Assembly (NCBI GenBank): GCA_021813195.1
Contig: JAKALI010000078.1
Location: 1-10,701 of the forward strand
Direction: 5' to 3'
DNA length: 10,701 nt
Source: Pseudomonadota bacterium
Lineage (GTDB): Bacteria > Pseudomonadota > Alphaproteobacteria > Rhizobiales > Hyphomicrobiaceae
Shown here: positions 1 to 6,735 of the stretch, piece by piece
Position numbering within the stretch: the first letter of the stretch is position 1
How the letters are laid out: each line of letters starts with the position of its first letter
Notes under the pieces: model-generated
What the model was told of the DNA's origin: nothing
What the model saw: the letters and a program-made list of their open reading frames with translations, nothing else
Databases searched by the model: none
Translations under genes and position numbers: made by a program

Positions 1-270
1 GCTGTGGCGGGCGTCATCGCTGCCTATCTGATGCTGCATCCGCGCGTGCGGGTTTGGGTCCTCGCCTTCCAGTTCTTGCCGCTGAGGCTTTCCGCCGCGA
101 CGGTCCTTGGAGTGTGGATCGCACTGCAATTTATTATGCTCCTGCTCCCAGACATCGGGCCAATTGCCTGGTGGGCACACATCGGAGGGCTTATTGCGGG
201 AGCCGTGTTGATCTTATTCATGCGGCGGCGGGGCGTGCCCCTGTTCGACAGCAACCTGCGTTCGACATGA
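1..270 (+). CDS. Rhomboid-family intramembrane serine protease, C-terminal end (5' truncated by window)
   Basis: Rhomboids are polytopic inner-membrane proteases that cut transmembrane substrates with a Ser-His dyad. Reading frame 1 is open from the first base to a TGA at 268-270 (89 codons visible), so the gene starts before the window. The visible part begins with Ala-Val-Ala-Gly-Val-Ile, which fits the stretch just after the catalytic GxSG motif; the serine itself would lie upstream. Three hydrophobic segments follow (visible residues about 1-12, 32-50 and 54-74). The last holds AHIGGLIAG, the usual setting of the catalytic His (visible residue 60). A basic patch (MRRRG) then marks the cytoplasmic tail. 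The fold assignment is inferred from this motif pair alone. The gene is followed by a 277-bp gap before etfB and is probably a separate transcription unit. Confidence 0.82.
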   Translation, partial: AVAGVIAAYLMLHPRVRVWVLAFQFLPLRLSAATVLGVWIALQFIMLLLPDIGPIAWWAHIGGLIAGAVLILFMRRRGVPLFDSNLRST

Positions 271-547
271 ACCCTCATTCTTCCTCTGCGTTCCAGGCTC
301 AGCGTCACCCGTTTATGGCCCGTCCTGAGGTGCGAATCGGCTAATTGACTTGAGCCACGCGGCCACTTAGGCTGCTATTTCGCATGTGCGAAGGGGTTGA
401 GCTGCTGCCAGGGCCGAACGGCGCCGAGCCTCGCGGTCACCACTCCCATGCTTCGTGATCGCGCCCAGCACCCGAACGTCTCACCTCAGGCTCGATCATT
501 CGAACGGCAACGCCAGTTTTTTTGGGCTCTTGGGGAGCGCCTTGGGA
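271..547 (+). promoter_or_regulatory. Intergenic region upstream of etfB with promoter-like hexamer
   Basis: This gap holds no convincing gene; its open frames are antisense or off-frame to etfB or very short. It contains a TTGACT hexamer at 345-350 that resembles a sigma-70 -35 box, but no good -10 box stands 16-18 bp downstream; the nearest AT-rich stretch is at 375-380. The inverted repeat at 379-392 is listed separately. A T7 run at 517-523 follows only a 3-bp hairpin, so it is not a credible terminator. A purine-rich GGGGAG at 532-537 ends 10 bases before the etfB ATG and is its likely ribosome binding site. Confidence 0.35.
379..392. promoter_or_regulatory. Inverted repeat TTCGCA-N2-TGCGAA, possible operator for etfBA
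   Basis: Two perfect 6-bp arms (379-384 and 387-392) flank a 2-bp centre. The site lies 29 bp downstream of the TTGACT hexamer and about 155 bp upstream of the etfB ATG. Its length and symmetry fit a site for a dimeric helix-turn-helix repressor overlapping a transcription start. No regulator gene is next to it, so the cognate protein is unknown. A 12-bp symmetric match could be chance. Confidence 0.35.
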
Positions 548-1303
548 ATGAAAGTACTCGTCGCGATCAAACGCGTCGTCGATTATGCCGTAAAGATCCG
601 GGTCAAGCCGGACGGCTCCGGGATCGAGCTGGCCAACGTGAAGATGTCGATGAACCCCTTCGACGAAATTGCTGTCGAAGAAGCGGTGCGACTGAAAGAG
701 AGAGGAACGGCGAGCGAAATCGTTGCGGTTTCGATTGGCAGTTCCAAGTCTCAGGAGACGTTGCGCACCGCCTTGGCCATCGGAGCCGATCGCGCAATCC
801 TCGTGGAAACACCGGAAGCTGCGATCGTCGAACCGCTGTCCGTCGCGAAACTTCTCAAGGCCGTCGTGGCCGAGGAGAAACCCGATCTCGTCATTCTGGG
901 TAAACAGGCGATCGACGACGATTGCAACCAGACCGGCCAGATGCTGGCAGCGCTGTTGGGGTGGCCACAAGGAACATTCGCATCAAAACTTGCACCCGAT
1001 GCGGGCACGGTTCACGTCACGCGCGAAGTCGACGGTGGTCTTGAGACCGTCAAACTGGCCCTGCCAGCCGTCGTCACCACCGATCTGCGCTTGAACGAGC
1101 CGCGCTATCCCTCCCTTCCCAACATCATGAAGGCGAAGAAAAAGCCTCTGGATGTGAAGCCCGTTGGGCAATTCGGCATCGACATCGCGCCACGGCTGCA
1201 AATCCTCTCCACCAGTGAGCCGCCGCCACGCAAAGGTGGAATCAAAGTCGGGTCGGTCGGCGAACTCGTCGCGAAGCTCAAGACGGAAGCGGGGGTTTTG
1301 TGA
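548..1303 (+). CDS. etfB: Electron transfer flavoprotein, beta subunit
   Basis: EtfB is the AMP-binding subunit of the soluble ETF heterodimer, which accepts electrons from acyl-CoA and related dehydrogenases and delivers them to ETF:ubiquinone oxidoreductase. The 251-aa product is full length for the family. It opens with the typical [19 protein letters not shown]. The AMP-binding stretch [14 protein letters not shown] is at residues 118-131. The family signature [19 protein letters not shown] (181-199) includes the loop that docks onto partner dehydrogenases. The frame stays open upstream to 455, but those 31 residues are unlike the family and the ATG at 548 has GGGGAG 10 bases before it, so 548 is chosen. 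Its TGA shares one base with the etfA ATG, indicating translational coupling and equal dosage of the two subunits. It is the first gene of the etfB-etfA-hbd-SDR run. Confidence 0.97.
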   Translation: MKVLVAIKRVVDYAVKIRVKPDGSGIELANVKMSMNPFDEIAVEEAVRLKERGTASEIVAVSIGSSKSQETLRTALAIGADRAILVETPEAAIVEPLSVAKLLKAVVAEEKPDLVILGKQAIDDDCNQTGQMLAALLGWPQGTFASKLAPDAGTVHVTREVDGGLETVKLALPAVVTTDLRLNEPRYPSLPNIMKAKKKPLDVKPVGQFGIDIAPRLQILSTSEPPPRKGGIKVGSVGELVAKLKTEAGVL

Positions 1304-2250
1304 TGACTGTTCTCGTTCTCGCCGATCACACCAACACCGCTCTCGGCTCGGCAACAGCCAAAGCAGTCACGGCCGCGCGACAGCTCGCGGGCGATATCCA
1401 CGTGCTTGTTGCAGGGAACGGCTGCATGGAAGCCGCTGGCGCTGCCGCGCGTATCGAGGGTGTCGCTAAGGTGCTCGTTGCCGAAGCCGCTCACCTCGAA
1501 CACCAACTGGCCGAGGAAGTCGCGGCTCTTGTCGTTCCGCTGATGGCGAATTACACCGCGCTCGTGGCTCCGGCGACGGCGTCGGGCAAGAACATCGCCC
1601 CGCGGGTGGCGGCCCTGCTCGATGTGATGCAAATCTCCGACATCACCAAGGTTGTCGCCGCTGATACCTTTGAACGTCCGATCTACGCCGGCAACGCCAT
1701 ACAGACCGTGCGTTCGGGAGAGGCCAAGAATGTCATCACGGTGCGCACCTCATCATTTGCCCCAGCTGGCAGCGCCGCGGCTCCCGCATCCGTTGAGACC
1801 GTGCCGACCCCGGCTCCCATCGGCATTTCGTCCTTCGAGGGATCGGAACTGTCCAAGTCCGACCGGCCAGAATTGACCTCGGCCCGCATCGTCGTCTCCG
1901 GCGGGCGCGGCATCGGCAATGCAGAGAACTTCAAAACCTACATCGAGCCGCTCGCCGACAAGCTCGGTGCGGCCATGGGTGCTTCGCGAGCCGCGGTGGA
2001 CGCTGGCTTTGCGCCGAACGATCTTCAAGTCGGACAGACAGGTAAGGTTGTAGCTCCCGAGCTCTACATCGCTGTCGGCATTTCCGGTGCCATCCAGCAT
2101 CTGGCAGGCATGAAAGACAGCAAAGTGATCGTCGCCATCAACAAGGATGGTGACGCGCCGATCTTCCAGGTCGCCGACTATGGACTTGTGGCGGACTTGT
2201 TCCAGGCGCTCCCCGAGTTTGCCGCGGAATTGGAGAAGGCCGGAATTTGA
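1303..2250 (+). CDS. etfA: Electron transfer flavoprotein, alpha subunit
   Basis: EtfA carries the redox-active FAD of the ETF heterodimer. The product is 315 aa, the usual size. Residues 1-190 form the variable N-terminal alpha/beta domain. The conserved C-terminal FAD domain shows VVSGGRG (197-203), [11 protein letters not shown] (226-236), QVGQTGK (242-248), the GISGAIQH loop (259-266), and AINKD followed by ADYGLV (278-296). All usual FAD contacts appear present, which fits a normal electron-transferring rather than a degenerate or photolyase-like protein. The ATG at 1303 overlaps the etfB stop by one base; a GTG at 1300 in the same frame would add one residue and cannot be excluded. The next gene starts 47 bp downstream, so cotranscription is likely. 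Confidence 0.97.
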   Translation: MTVLVLADHTNTALGSATAKAVTAARQLAGDIHVLVAGNGCMEAAGAAARIEGVAKVLVAEAAHLEHQLAEEVAALVVPLMANYTALVAPATASGKNIAPRVAALLDVMQISDITKVVAADTFERPIYAGNAIQTVRSGEAKNVITVRTSSFAPAGSAAAPASVETVPTPAPIGISSFEGSELSKSDRPELTSARIVVSGGRGIGNAENFKTYIEPLADKLGAAMGASRAAVDAGFAPNDLQVGQTGKVVAPELYIAVGISGAIQHLAGMKDSKVIVAINKDGDAPIFQVADYGLVADLFQALPEFAAELEKAGI

Positions 2251-2297
2251 GTGTCACGGCGCGCTGATCCGCGCCCAGATGGGAAGGACGTTGCAGC

Positions 2298-3227
2298 ATG
2301 GACGTAGCCGTTCGCGAGGCCGACACACCGAAAGCTCGCGCCATCCCGGTGACGGCGATCAAGCGCGTCGGCGTGATCGGCGCCGGTCAGATGGGCACGG
2401 GCATCGCCCATGTCGTGGCGCTCGGGGGGTACAACGTGGTGTTGAACGACATCCGCCCCGAGGTGATCGAGCGATCCTTGGGGCTGATCGAAAAGAACAT
2501 GCGCCGCCAAGTGAACAAGGGCGTCATAACCGAAGCCCAACTCGGTGAGGCCTTGCAGCGGATCACGGCAGCAGCCAACCTCGACGCAATTGCGGGATGC
2601 GATCTGGTGATCGAAGCGGCAACGGAAGACGAGTCCATCAAGCGCAAGATTTTCGCCGATCTGTGCCCTCGGCTGAAGCCGGAAGCCCTACTTGCGACTA
2701 ACACGTCTTCGATTTCCATCACCCGCCTGGCGGCAACCACGGACCGGCCCGAGCACTTCATCGGCATGCATTTCATGAATCCGGTGCCGCTGATGGAGCT
2801 TGTTGAGCTCATTCGCGGCATCGCAACCGAAGATGATGTGTTTCAGACGGCTCGCCGGTTCGTGGAAAATTTGGGCAAGAAGACCGCGGTTTCCGAGGAT
2901 TTCCCGGCGTTCATTGTCAATCGCATTCTGTTGCCGATGATCAACGAAGCCATCTACACGCTCTATGAGGGCGTGGGCACGGTCGAAGCCATCGACAAGG
3001 CCATGAAGCTCGGCGCGCATCACCCCATGGGTCCGCTTGAGCTTGCCGACTTCATTGGCCTCGACGTCTGTCTCGCCGTGATGCAGGTACTTTACGAGGG
3101 CCTTGCCGACTCGAAATATCGCCCATGTCCGCTGTTGGTGAAGTACGTCGAGGCCGGGTGGCTCGGACGCAAGACAAACCGGGGTTTTTACGATTATCGC
3201 GGGGAGACACCGGTGCCCACGCGCTGA
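2298..3227 (+). CDS. hbd: 3-hydroxybutyryl-CoA / 3-hydroxyacyl-CoA dehydrogenase
   Basis: This cytoplasmic enzyme interconverts (S)-3-hydroxyacyl-CoA and 3-oxoacyl-CoA with NAD(P)(H). The 309-aa protein has an N-terminal Rossmann domain with GAGQMG at 28-33 and Asp51 at the end of the second strand, which suggests NAD preference. The helical C-terminal domain starts near residue 203. The catalytic set is intact: Ser137 (in TNTSS), His158 (in GMHFMNPVP), Glu170 and Asn208. These match the Ser-His-Glu-Asn positions known for the short-chain mitochondrial enzyme. HHPMGPLELADFIGLD (241-256) is the classic dimer-domain signature. About 20 residues precede the Rossmann start, slightly more than most homologues, but GGAAGGA ends 9 bases before the ATG at 2298. 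It follows etfA by 47 bp. Substrate chain length cannot be read from sequence; short-chain is the usual role of stand-alone enzymes of this size. Confidence 0.94.
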   Translation: MDVAVREADTPKARAIPVTAIKRVGVIGAGQMGTGIAHVVALGGYNVVLNDIRPEVIERSLGLIEKNMRRQVNKGVITEAQLGEALQRITAAANLDAIAGCDLVIEAATEDESIKRKIFADLCPRLKPEALLATNTSSISITRLAATTDRPEHFIGMHFMNPVPLMELVELIRGIATEDDVFQTARRFVENLGKKTAVSEDFPAFIVNRILLPMINEAIYTLYEGVGTVEAIDKAMKLGAHHPMGPLELADFIGLDVCLAVMQVLYEGLADSKYRPCPLLVKYVEAGWLGRKTNRGFYDYRGETPVPTR

Positions 3228-3277
3228 CCTGACGCCCGTCCGATCAACGACACGAGAACCACACGGCGGACGCCGCA

Positions 3278-4042
3278 ATGACGGACGAACACGTTTCAAC
3301 ACCACGCGTCGCGATCGTCACAGGAGCCGGAAGCGGCATCGGTCGCGCCGTCGCCGTCAAGCTCGCCCAAAACGGCTTCAGCGTCGTGCTCGCGGGGCGT
3401 CGCAAGCCAGAACTCGATGAGACGGCCGCCCTGGCCTCTGGCTGCCCCACCTTGGCCATAGCCACCAATGTCGCCGATCCCGTATCCGTGAAGGCCCTCT
3501 TTGCGCGCACCAAGGAAGCCTTTGGCCGTCTCGACATCCTCTTTAACAATGCAGGTACCTGGGCCGCGCCCAAACCGCTTGAGGACTTGACGTTTGACGA
3601 GTGGAAAGCTGTCATCGACGTCAACTTGAACGGCGCGTTCTTGTGCGCGCAGGCAGCCATCCGAATGATGAAGGCCCAGACGCCCAAGGGCGGCCGCATC
3701 ATCAACAACGGATCGATTTCGGCCCACGTTCCAAGACCAAATTCGGCACCCTATACCGCGACGAAGCACGCCATCACCGGGTTGACCCGCTCCATCGCCT
3801 TAGACGGCCGTGCCCATCGCATCGCCTGTTCTCAGATCGACATCGGCAATGCCGCGACCGAATTCACCGAGCCGATGGCCAAAGGCATCCTCCAGCCGGA
3901 CGGCTCCATCCGCCCTGAACCGCGTATGGACGTGGCGCATGTCGCCGATGCGGTGCTCTTCATTGCGACGCTGCCGCTCGATGCCAATGTGTTGTTCATG
4001 ACTTTGAAAGCGACAGCAATGCCATATGAGGGCCGCGGCTGA
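3278..4042 (+). CDS. Short-chain dehydrogenase/reductase (SDR), classical type
   Basis: This is a 254-aa NAD(P)-dependent oxidoreductase of the classical SDR fold; the substrate is not identifiable. The cofactor motif TGAGSGIG is at 15-22, NNAG at 90-93, and the catalytic tetrad is Asn116, Ser146, Tyr159 and Lys163 (YTATK). Arg41-Arg42 at the end of the second strand, with no acidic residue there, suggests NADP(H). The C-terminal tail ([14 protein letters not shown]) is the type found in many uncharacterised SDRs rather than in FabG proper. The ATG at 3278 is preceded by a modest CGGCGGA. It lies 50 bp after hbd with no terminator visible between, so it probably belongs to the etf-hbd operon and may act on a related hydroxy- or keto-acyl intermediate. 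That role is an inference from position only. Confidence 0.9.
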   Translation: MTDEHVSTPRVAIVTGAGSGIGRAVAVKLAQNGFSVVLAGRRKPELDETAALASGCPTLAIATNVADPVSVKALFARTKEAFGRLDILFNNAGTWAAPKPLEDLTFDEWKAVIDVNLNGAFLCAQAAIRMMKAQTPKGGRIINNGSISAHVPRPNSAPYTATKHAITGLTRSIALDGRAHRIACSQIDIGNAATEFTEPMAKGILQPDGSIRPEPRMDVAHVADAVLFIATLPLDANVLFMTLKATAMPYEGRG

Positions 4043-4078
4043 GGAGGCCCCGTTGTGACAACCTCCCGCTGTACCCGG

Positions 4079-4107
4079 CTGACCGCAGACACGATTTCTG
4101 GTATGCT
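4079..4107 (+). promoter_or_regulatory. Candidate sigma-70 promoter for the secreted protein gene at 4157
   Basis: CTGACC at 4079-4084 and TATGCT at 4102-4107 are separated by 17 bp. Four of six bases match the -35 consensus and four of six the -10 consensus, with ideal spacing. A start site near 4114 would give a leader of about 43 nt to the ATG at 4157. It would also exclude much of the upstream TTG-initiated extension as a well-placed start. Confidence 0.4.
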
Positions 4108-4156
4108 TTAAACTGCCTCGCCGGGCTTGCAACTGCGCGACCAAGGGAAACCAGCA

Positions 4157-4621
4157 ATGGCTCGTACCACTCTTGTTTCTGATTTTGTTGAAAAAAATTC
4201 TGTTCGTGCACAGGCCCGGGCATGGCTGGTCCACAGAATCGGCGGTGCTCTGGCTTTGCTCGCTCTTGCCCTGGTTCCGGAGTCCGCAGCGGCGGGTCCG
4301 CTTGCTCTCGACGGCGCCTGGAGCGGTGGCGGATCGGTGACGTTTCCCTCGGGCGCCCGCGAAGCGGCGCGCTGCCGCGCCCATTTCAAGAAGCGCGGTG
4401 CGGACAGTTATGTCGTCGATGCGCGCTGCGCCAGCGCATCCGGCAAGATCGAACAATCCGCGACACTGACCAACGTCGGCGAAAACCGCTACACGGGCAG
4501 CTTCTACAATGAAGAATTCAAGGTCGACGGCACGATCACGGTAACAGTCTCCGGAAACGTGCAGAACGTGTCGATCTCCAGCCCCGCCGGCAGCTCTGCC
4601 CAGTTCCGACTGTCTCGCTGA
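4157..4621 (+). CDS. Secreted protein of unknown function, cysteine-pair beta-rich domain
   Basis: The 154-aa product has a hydrophobic segment at about 28-40 and a likely signal peptidase I site after Ala44-Ala45-Ala46, giving a mature protein of about 108 aa in the periplasm or outside. The mature part is polar and strand-rich. It starts with WSGGGSVTFPSGARE (55-69), has one cysteine pair (Cys73 in ARCRA and Cys91 in ARCAS) that could form a disulphide, and ends in alternating beta-type sequence (ITVTVSGNVQNVSIS). I recall similar small secreted proteins in other Rhizobiales, but know no function and assign none. AAGGGA ends 8 bases before the ATG at 4157, which is preferred to a TTG at 4127. 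The n-region before the hydrophobic core is unusually long (27 residues) and carries acidic residues, so an uncleaved anchor is possible. It is separated from the SDR by 114 bp and has its own candidate promoter. Confidence 0.78.
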   Translation: MARTTLVSDFVEKNSVRAQARAWLVHRIGGALALLALALVPESAAAGPLALDGAWSGGGSVTFPSGAREAARCRAHFKKRGADSYVVDARCASASGKIEQSATLTNVGENRYTGSFYNEEFKVDGTITVTVSGNVQNVSISSPAGSSAQFRLSR

Positions 4622-4624
4622 GCG

Positions 4625-4643
4625 CGCGCCCGCACGAGGCGCG
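4625..4643. terminator. Small GC-rich hairpin between convergent genes
   Basis: CGCGCC (4625-4630) pairs perfectly with GGCGCG (4638-4643) around a 7-base loop. It fills most of the 23-bp gap between the stop of the secreted-protein gene and the stop of the convergent HAD gene. No T-run follows on either strand, so it is at best a weak or Rho-assisted bidirectional terminator. Confidence 0.35.
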
Positions 4644-4644
4644 A

Positions 4645-5433
4645 TCACCGTTCCACGGTGTTCGGTGACAGTGAGCCGAATGCGACAGGTTCGCCGCCTG
4701 ACGCCTCGCCGATAGGCTCCACTACGCGGGCGAGGAATTGGGTCAAGTCATCCGTCATGTGGTGGACATGGTCGGGAAGCGCACGCCACGACCGCATAGC
4801 AGCATGCGCCGGGTGGTCGACGTAGGCCGACCAAACGAGCACGGTCGCCATGCCAAGCGCGTGCGGGACCTCGAGATTCTGCGGCAGGTCCTCGAACATC
4901 GCCGCCTCTTGGGCAGCTACGCCATGATGGGCGATCATCGCATCGAACGCCTCGGCCGAAGGCTTGGGCGAGAAACCGCACGATGCGATGTCGGAGATGC
5001 CCTCAAACAGATCAAGCACACCAAGCTTGTCGGCCACACGCTCAGCGTGCCGGCGCGACCCGTTGGTGAAAATCAGCTTGCGACCGGGCAAGGCACTCAG
5101 CGCCGCGCGCAGTTCCGGCGCCTCGGGCACGACGGAGAGATCGATGTCGTGCACGTAATCGAGGAAGGGTTCGGGCGCCATCTTGTGGACGCGCATCAGG
5201 CCCGCCAAAGTGGTGCCGAATTGACGGTAGTAGCTCTTTTGCAAATGGCGGGCGTGTTCGTAAGGCACACCAAGCTCGCGCGCGATGAACTCGCCCATGC
5301 GCCGGTCGACCTGGGCGAACAGGTTGCATTCGGCCGGGTAGAGCGTGTTGTCGAGGTCGAACACCCACACGCGTGTTTGCGCGAGCCGCCCTGGGTCGGC
5401 CGCTATCAGATCCGTTGAAGTCGCTTTGGTCAT
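4645..5433 (-). CDS. HAD-superfamily hydrolase, pyrimidine 5'-nucleotidase type
   Basis: HAD hydrolases of this subgroup (related to yeast SDT1/PHM8 and bacterial pyrimidine 5'-nucleotidases) remove phosphate from small phosphometabolites in the cytoplasm. The 262-aa protein has motif I VFDLDNTLYP with nucleophile Asp26 and acid/base Asp28. A helical cap follows (about 35-105, including QKSYYRQFGTTLAGLM). Motif II is TNGS (Thr123), motif III has Lys157 in PKP, and motif IV is FEDLPQN with Glu181, Asp182 and Asn186. All catalytic residues are present. The ATG at 5433 is chosen; a GTG at 5481 would add 16 residues before the conserved region and would intrude further into the divergent promoter zone. 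The C-terminal 40 residues or so (after 225) are poorly conserved. The gene converges on the secreted protein at 4157 and diverges from the zinc-ribbon gene. The exact substrate (UMP, CMP or another phosphate ester) is not decidable from sequence. Confidence 0.88.
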   Translation of the reverse strand: MTKATSTDLIAADPGRLAQTRVWVFDLDNTLYPAECNLFAQVDRRMGEFIARELGVPYEHARHLQKSYYRQFGTTLAGLMRVHKMAPEPFLDYVHDIDLSVVPEAPELRAALSALPGRKLIFTNGSRRHAERVADKLGVLDLFEGISDIASCGFSPKPSAEAFDAMIAHHGVAAQEAAMFEDLPQNLEVPHALGMATVLVWSAYVDHPAHAAMRSWRALPDHVHHMTDDLTQFLARVVEPIGEASGGEPVAFGSLSPNTVER

Positions 5434-5504
5434 GCGCTTCACTGAGCAAATCGGCGGGACGCACGCAAGTTCCTTGAGCACGTGGCTGGTGGTGAGGCGC
5501 GATC
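5434..5504. promoter_or_regulatory. Divergent intergenic region between HAD and zinc-ribbon genes
   Basis: These 71 bp must hold the promoters or leaders for both divergent genes. GAGG at 5494-5497 stands 7 bases before the ATG at 5505 and is the likely ribosome binding site of the + gene. I see no clear -35/-10 pair or palindrome here. Confidence 0.3.
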
Positions 5505-5885
5505 ATGGCCTTCAACAAATGCCCCGAATGCGGCAACACGAATTTTGAAGAAGATTCATCCAACTTGCGAACGTTTGATTGTGGTTTTTCGGGCCAGTGG
5601 GACAGACGGGTTAAACGATGCCGCAATCCGCGCCCACACACTCGAGGTTGCGACATTCCTGCTGAAGTCAACCGCTTTCGCCTCGCCTTGCTCGATGCGG
5701 CGCACGCCGCCGAGACGATCGCGGCCGACTTGGTTGAAACCGAGGACGTCGAGGAGTTCGCTGAGAGATTGCAGGATCTTGCCCGCCAAATGCGCGCCGC
5801 GGCCGGTCATGATGGCAGCAGCGCTCCTCTGGACGGCGGTATCGGCGGCCGGTTTCTCGGTCTCGTGCGGAAATTCACAGGTTGA
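5505..5885 (+). CDS. Small cysteine-rich zinc-ribbon-like protein, function unknown
   Basis: The 126-aa product begins with CPECGN (Cys6, Cys9), followed by Cys26 in FDCG and then Cys39 and Cys49. The first CxxC knuckle plus later cysteines suggests one zinc-binding ribbon, although the spacing is not that of a family I can name. Residues 55-100 form a predicted acidic-to-basic amphipathic helix region (ETEDVEEFAERLQDLARQ). The C-terminus ends in a glycine-rich linker and a short hydrophobic-basic tail (FLGLVRKFTG). No signal peptide or membrane segment is seen, so it is probably cytoplasmic. A GAGG site 7 bases upstream and the coherent domain layout support a real gene. A long antisense frame covers part of it but has no recognisable domain. 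It is divergent from the HAD gene. I do not recognise the function; a nucleic-acid- or protein-binding accessory role is possible but unproven. Confidence 0.7.
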   Translation: MAFNKCPECGNTNFEEDSSNLRTFDCGFSGQWDRRVKRCRNPRPHTRGCDIPAEVNRFRLALLDAAHAAETIAADLVETEDVEEFAERLQDLARQMRAAAGHDGSSAPLDGGIGGRFLGLVRKFTG

Positions 5886-6110
5886 CGCAACCACATCGCG
5901 GCAGGACGCGCGGATTGCGCCGCATACGCCGTGTGTCTCATTCGCCACGATCGAACGGGAACCGTCGAGCACGCGGACTCGGCAATGAAATTTTTTTGAT
6001 ACTCTCTTTCCGCTGGCGACGCCGTGTGATGCGCCTCTGTCCGACTTCCGGCGGAGCGGATGCGGCTCGAGGCGTGCGTTGTGTCCGTGTTGTCCTGGAG
6101 TCCACCAACC
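5886..6110 (+). promoter_or_regulatory. Intergenic region before the C2-like secreted protein
   Basis: No convincing gene lies in these 225 bp. A 6-bp imperfect stem (GTCGAG at 5964-5969 with CTCGGC at 5978-5983, one G-T pair) is followed after seven bases by a T7 run at 5991-5997. This could be a weak terminator for the zinc-ribbon gene, though it is 79 bp past the stop. GATACT at 5998-6003 looks like a -10 box but has no good -35 partner. GGAG at 6097-6100 stands 10 bases before the ATG at 6111 and is the probable ribosome binding site. Confidence 0.3.
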
Positions 6111-6605
6111 ATGAAAAAATTCCCCGCCCTGGCTGCTGCGCTTGCGGCCATTCCCCTCGCTGCCGTTGCCCTCACGCCCACCATCGCGGCTGCTGAAACG
6201 CTGCATGAGATCACAGTCACCATCGAGAAGGTGAAAGCCGCCGACCGCATCGACAACTTCTCCAGGGGCGATTTTTATGCCCGCGTGACCATCGACGGCG
6301 ACAGGCAGAACACGCCGTTCGTGCGCCAGAACGCCGAGATCACGCCCAACTGGCAGATCTCCAAAAAAGTCAAACCGGGCAAGTACGACGTGAAGGTCGA
6401 AATCTTCGACAAGGACGTCAGCGTCGATGACAAGGTTGACATCAACCGTCTGGGCAACAAGCGGGATCTCGATTTCGCCGTGGACACACGCAAGTGCCGC
6501 ATCACGGGCTTCGCGCAGACCTACAAGTGTGGTCAGACGATCACGCGCACCGGCAGTGAGAAGAAGGCGGCCGAACTGAGCTTCAAAGTGACGGTGAAGA
6601 AATAA
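6111..6605 (+). CDS. Secreted C2-like beta-sandwich protein of unknown function
   Basis: The 164-aa product has a textbook signal peptide: MKK, a hydrophobic core to about residue 23, and cleavage after Ala-Ala-Ala (26-28), leaving a mature domain of about 136 aa. The mature part alternates strands and acidic loops: HEITVTIEKVKAADRIDNF, then GDFYARVTIDGD (53-64), ITPNW (77-81), YDVKVEIFDKD (92-102) and VDDKVDIN (105-112). Paired Asp residues in successive loops (Asp100, Asp102, Asp106, Asp107, Asp110) resemble the calcium-binding loops of C2 domains, hence the call. One cysteine pair (Cys129, Cys140) could form a disulphide. The frame is open upstream to 6060, but the ATG at 6111 has the ribosome site and signal peptide. 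The gene ends 20 bp before a strong hairpin. I do not know its partner or target; calcium or membrane binding in the periplasm is an inference from the fold resemblance. Confidence 0.8.
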   Translation: MKKFPALAAALAAIPLAAVALTPTIAAAETLHEITVTIEKVKAADRIDNFSRGDFYARVTIDGDRQNTPFVRQNAEITPNWQISKKVKPGKYDVKVEIFDKDVSVDDKVDINRLGNKRDLDFAVDTRKCRITGFAQTYKCGQTITRTGSEKKAAELSFKVTVKK

Positions 6606-6624
6606 CCCACCGCCGAGCACACCG

Positions 6625-6668
6625 TGCCCTGCCATGGCGCCGCGCGTCGCTTGCGCCAAGGCAGGGCA
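6625..6668. terminator. Strong hairpin between convergent genes, probable bidirectional terminator
   Basis: TGCCCTGCC (6625-6633) pairs perfectly with GGCAGGGCA (6660-6668). After one A-A mismatch the stem continues as TGGCGC (6635-6640) with GCGCCA (6653-6658), closing a 12-base loop: 15 pairs in all. It starts 20 bp after the stop of the C2-like gene and lies 68 bp beyond the stop of the convergent cupin gene. There is no long T-run on either side, so it may need Rho or may act mainly as a 3' stabilising structure for both mRNAs. Confidence 0.55.
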
Positions 6669-6735
6669 ACGTTCTGCGCGAAGACGGCCTGCAGGCCAAC
6701 GAATTCATCCGAGGCAAATATCGCGTGGCTTTGCA

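Noticed and set aside
504..523. T7 run after a GGC-AAC-GCC mini-hairpin upstream of etfB, considered as an attenuator
   Set aside because: The stem is only 3 bp, too weak for intrinsic termination.
455..547. Upstream extension of EtfB by 31 residues
   Set aside because: The family starts at MKVLVAIKR, and the ATG at 548 has its own ribosome site; the extension looks like untranslated leader.
4043..4070. GGAGG and CCTCC after the SDR, considered as a terminator
   Set aside because: Only five pairs around a loop of about 14 bases and no T-run follow, so the evidence is too thin.
3800..4648. 282-codon open frame on the - strand under the SDR end and secreted-protein gene
   Set aside because: Antisense to two supported genes, low-complexity Arg/Ala/Gly-rich translation, no domain.
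4738..5418. 226-codon open frame on the + strand within the HAD gene
   Set aside because: It is the antisense shadow of a gene with all four HAD motifs intact.
5556..6659. Long open frame (367 codons) on the - strand across the zinc-ribbon and C2-like genes
   Set aside because: Its translation has no recognisable domain and overlaps two + genes that have ribosome sites and clear domain layouts, one with a signal peptide. Such antisense frames are common in high-GC DNA.
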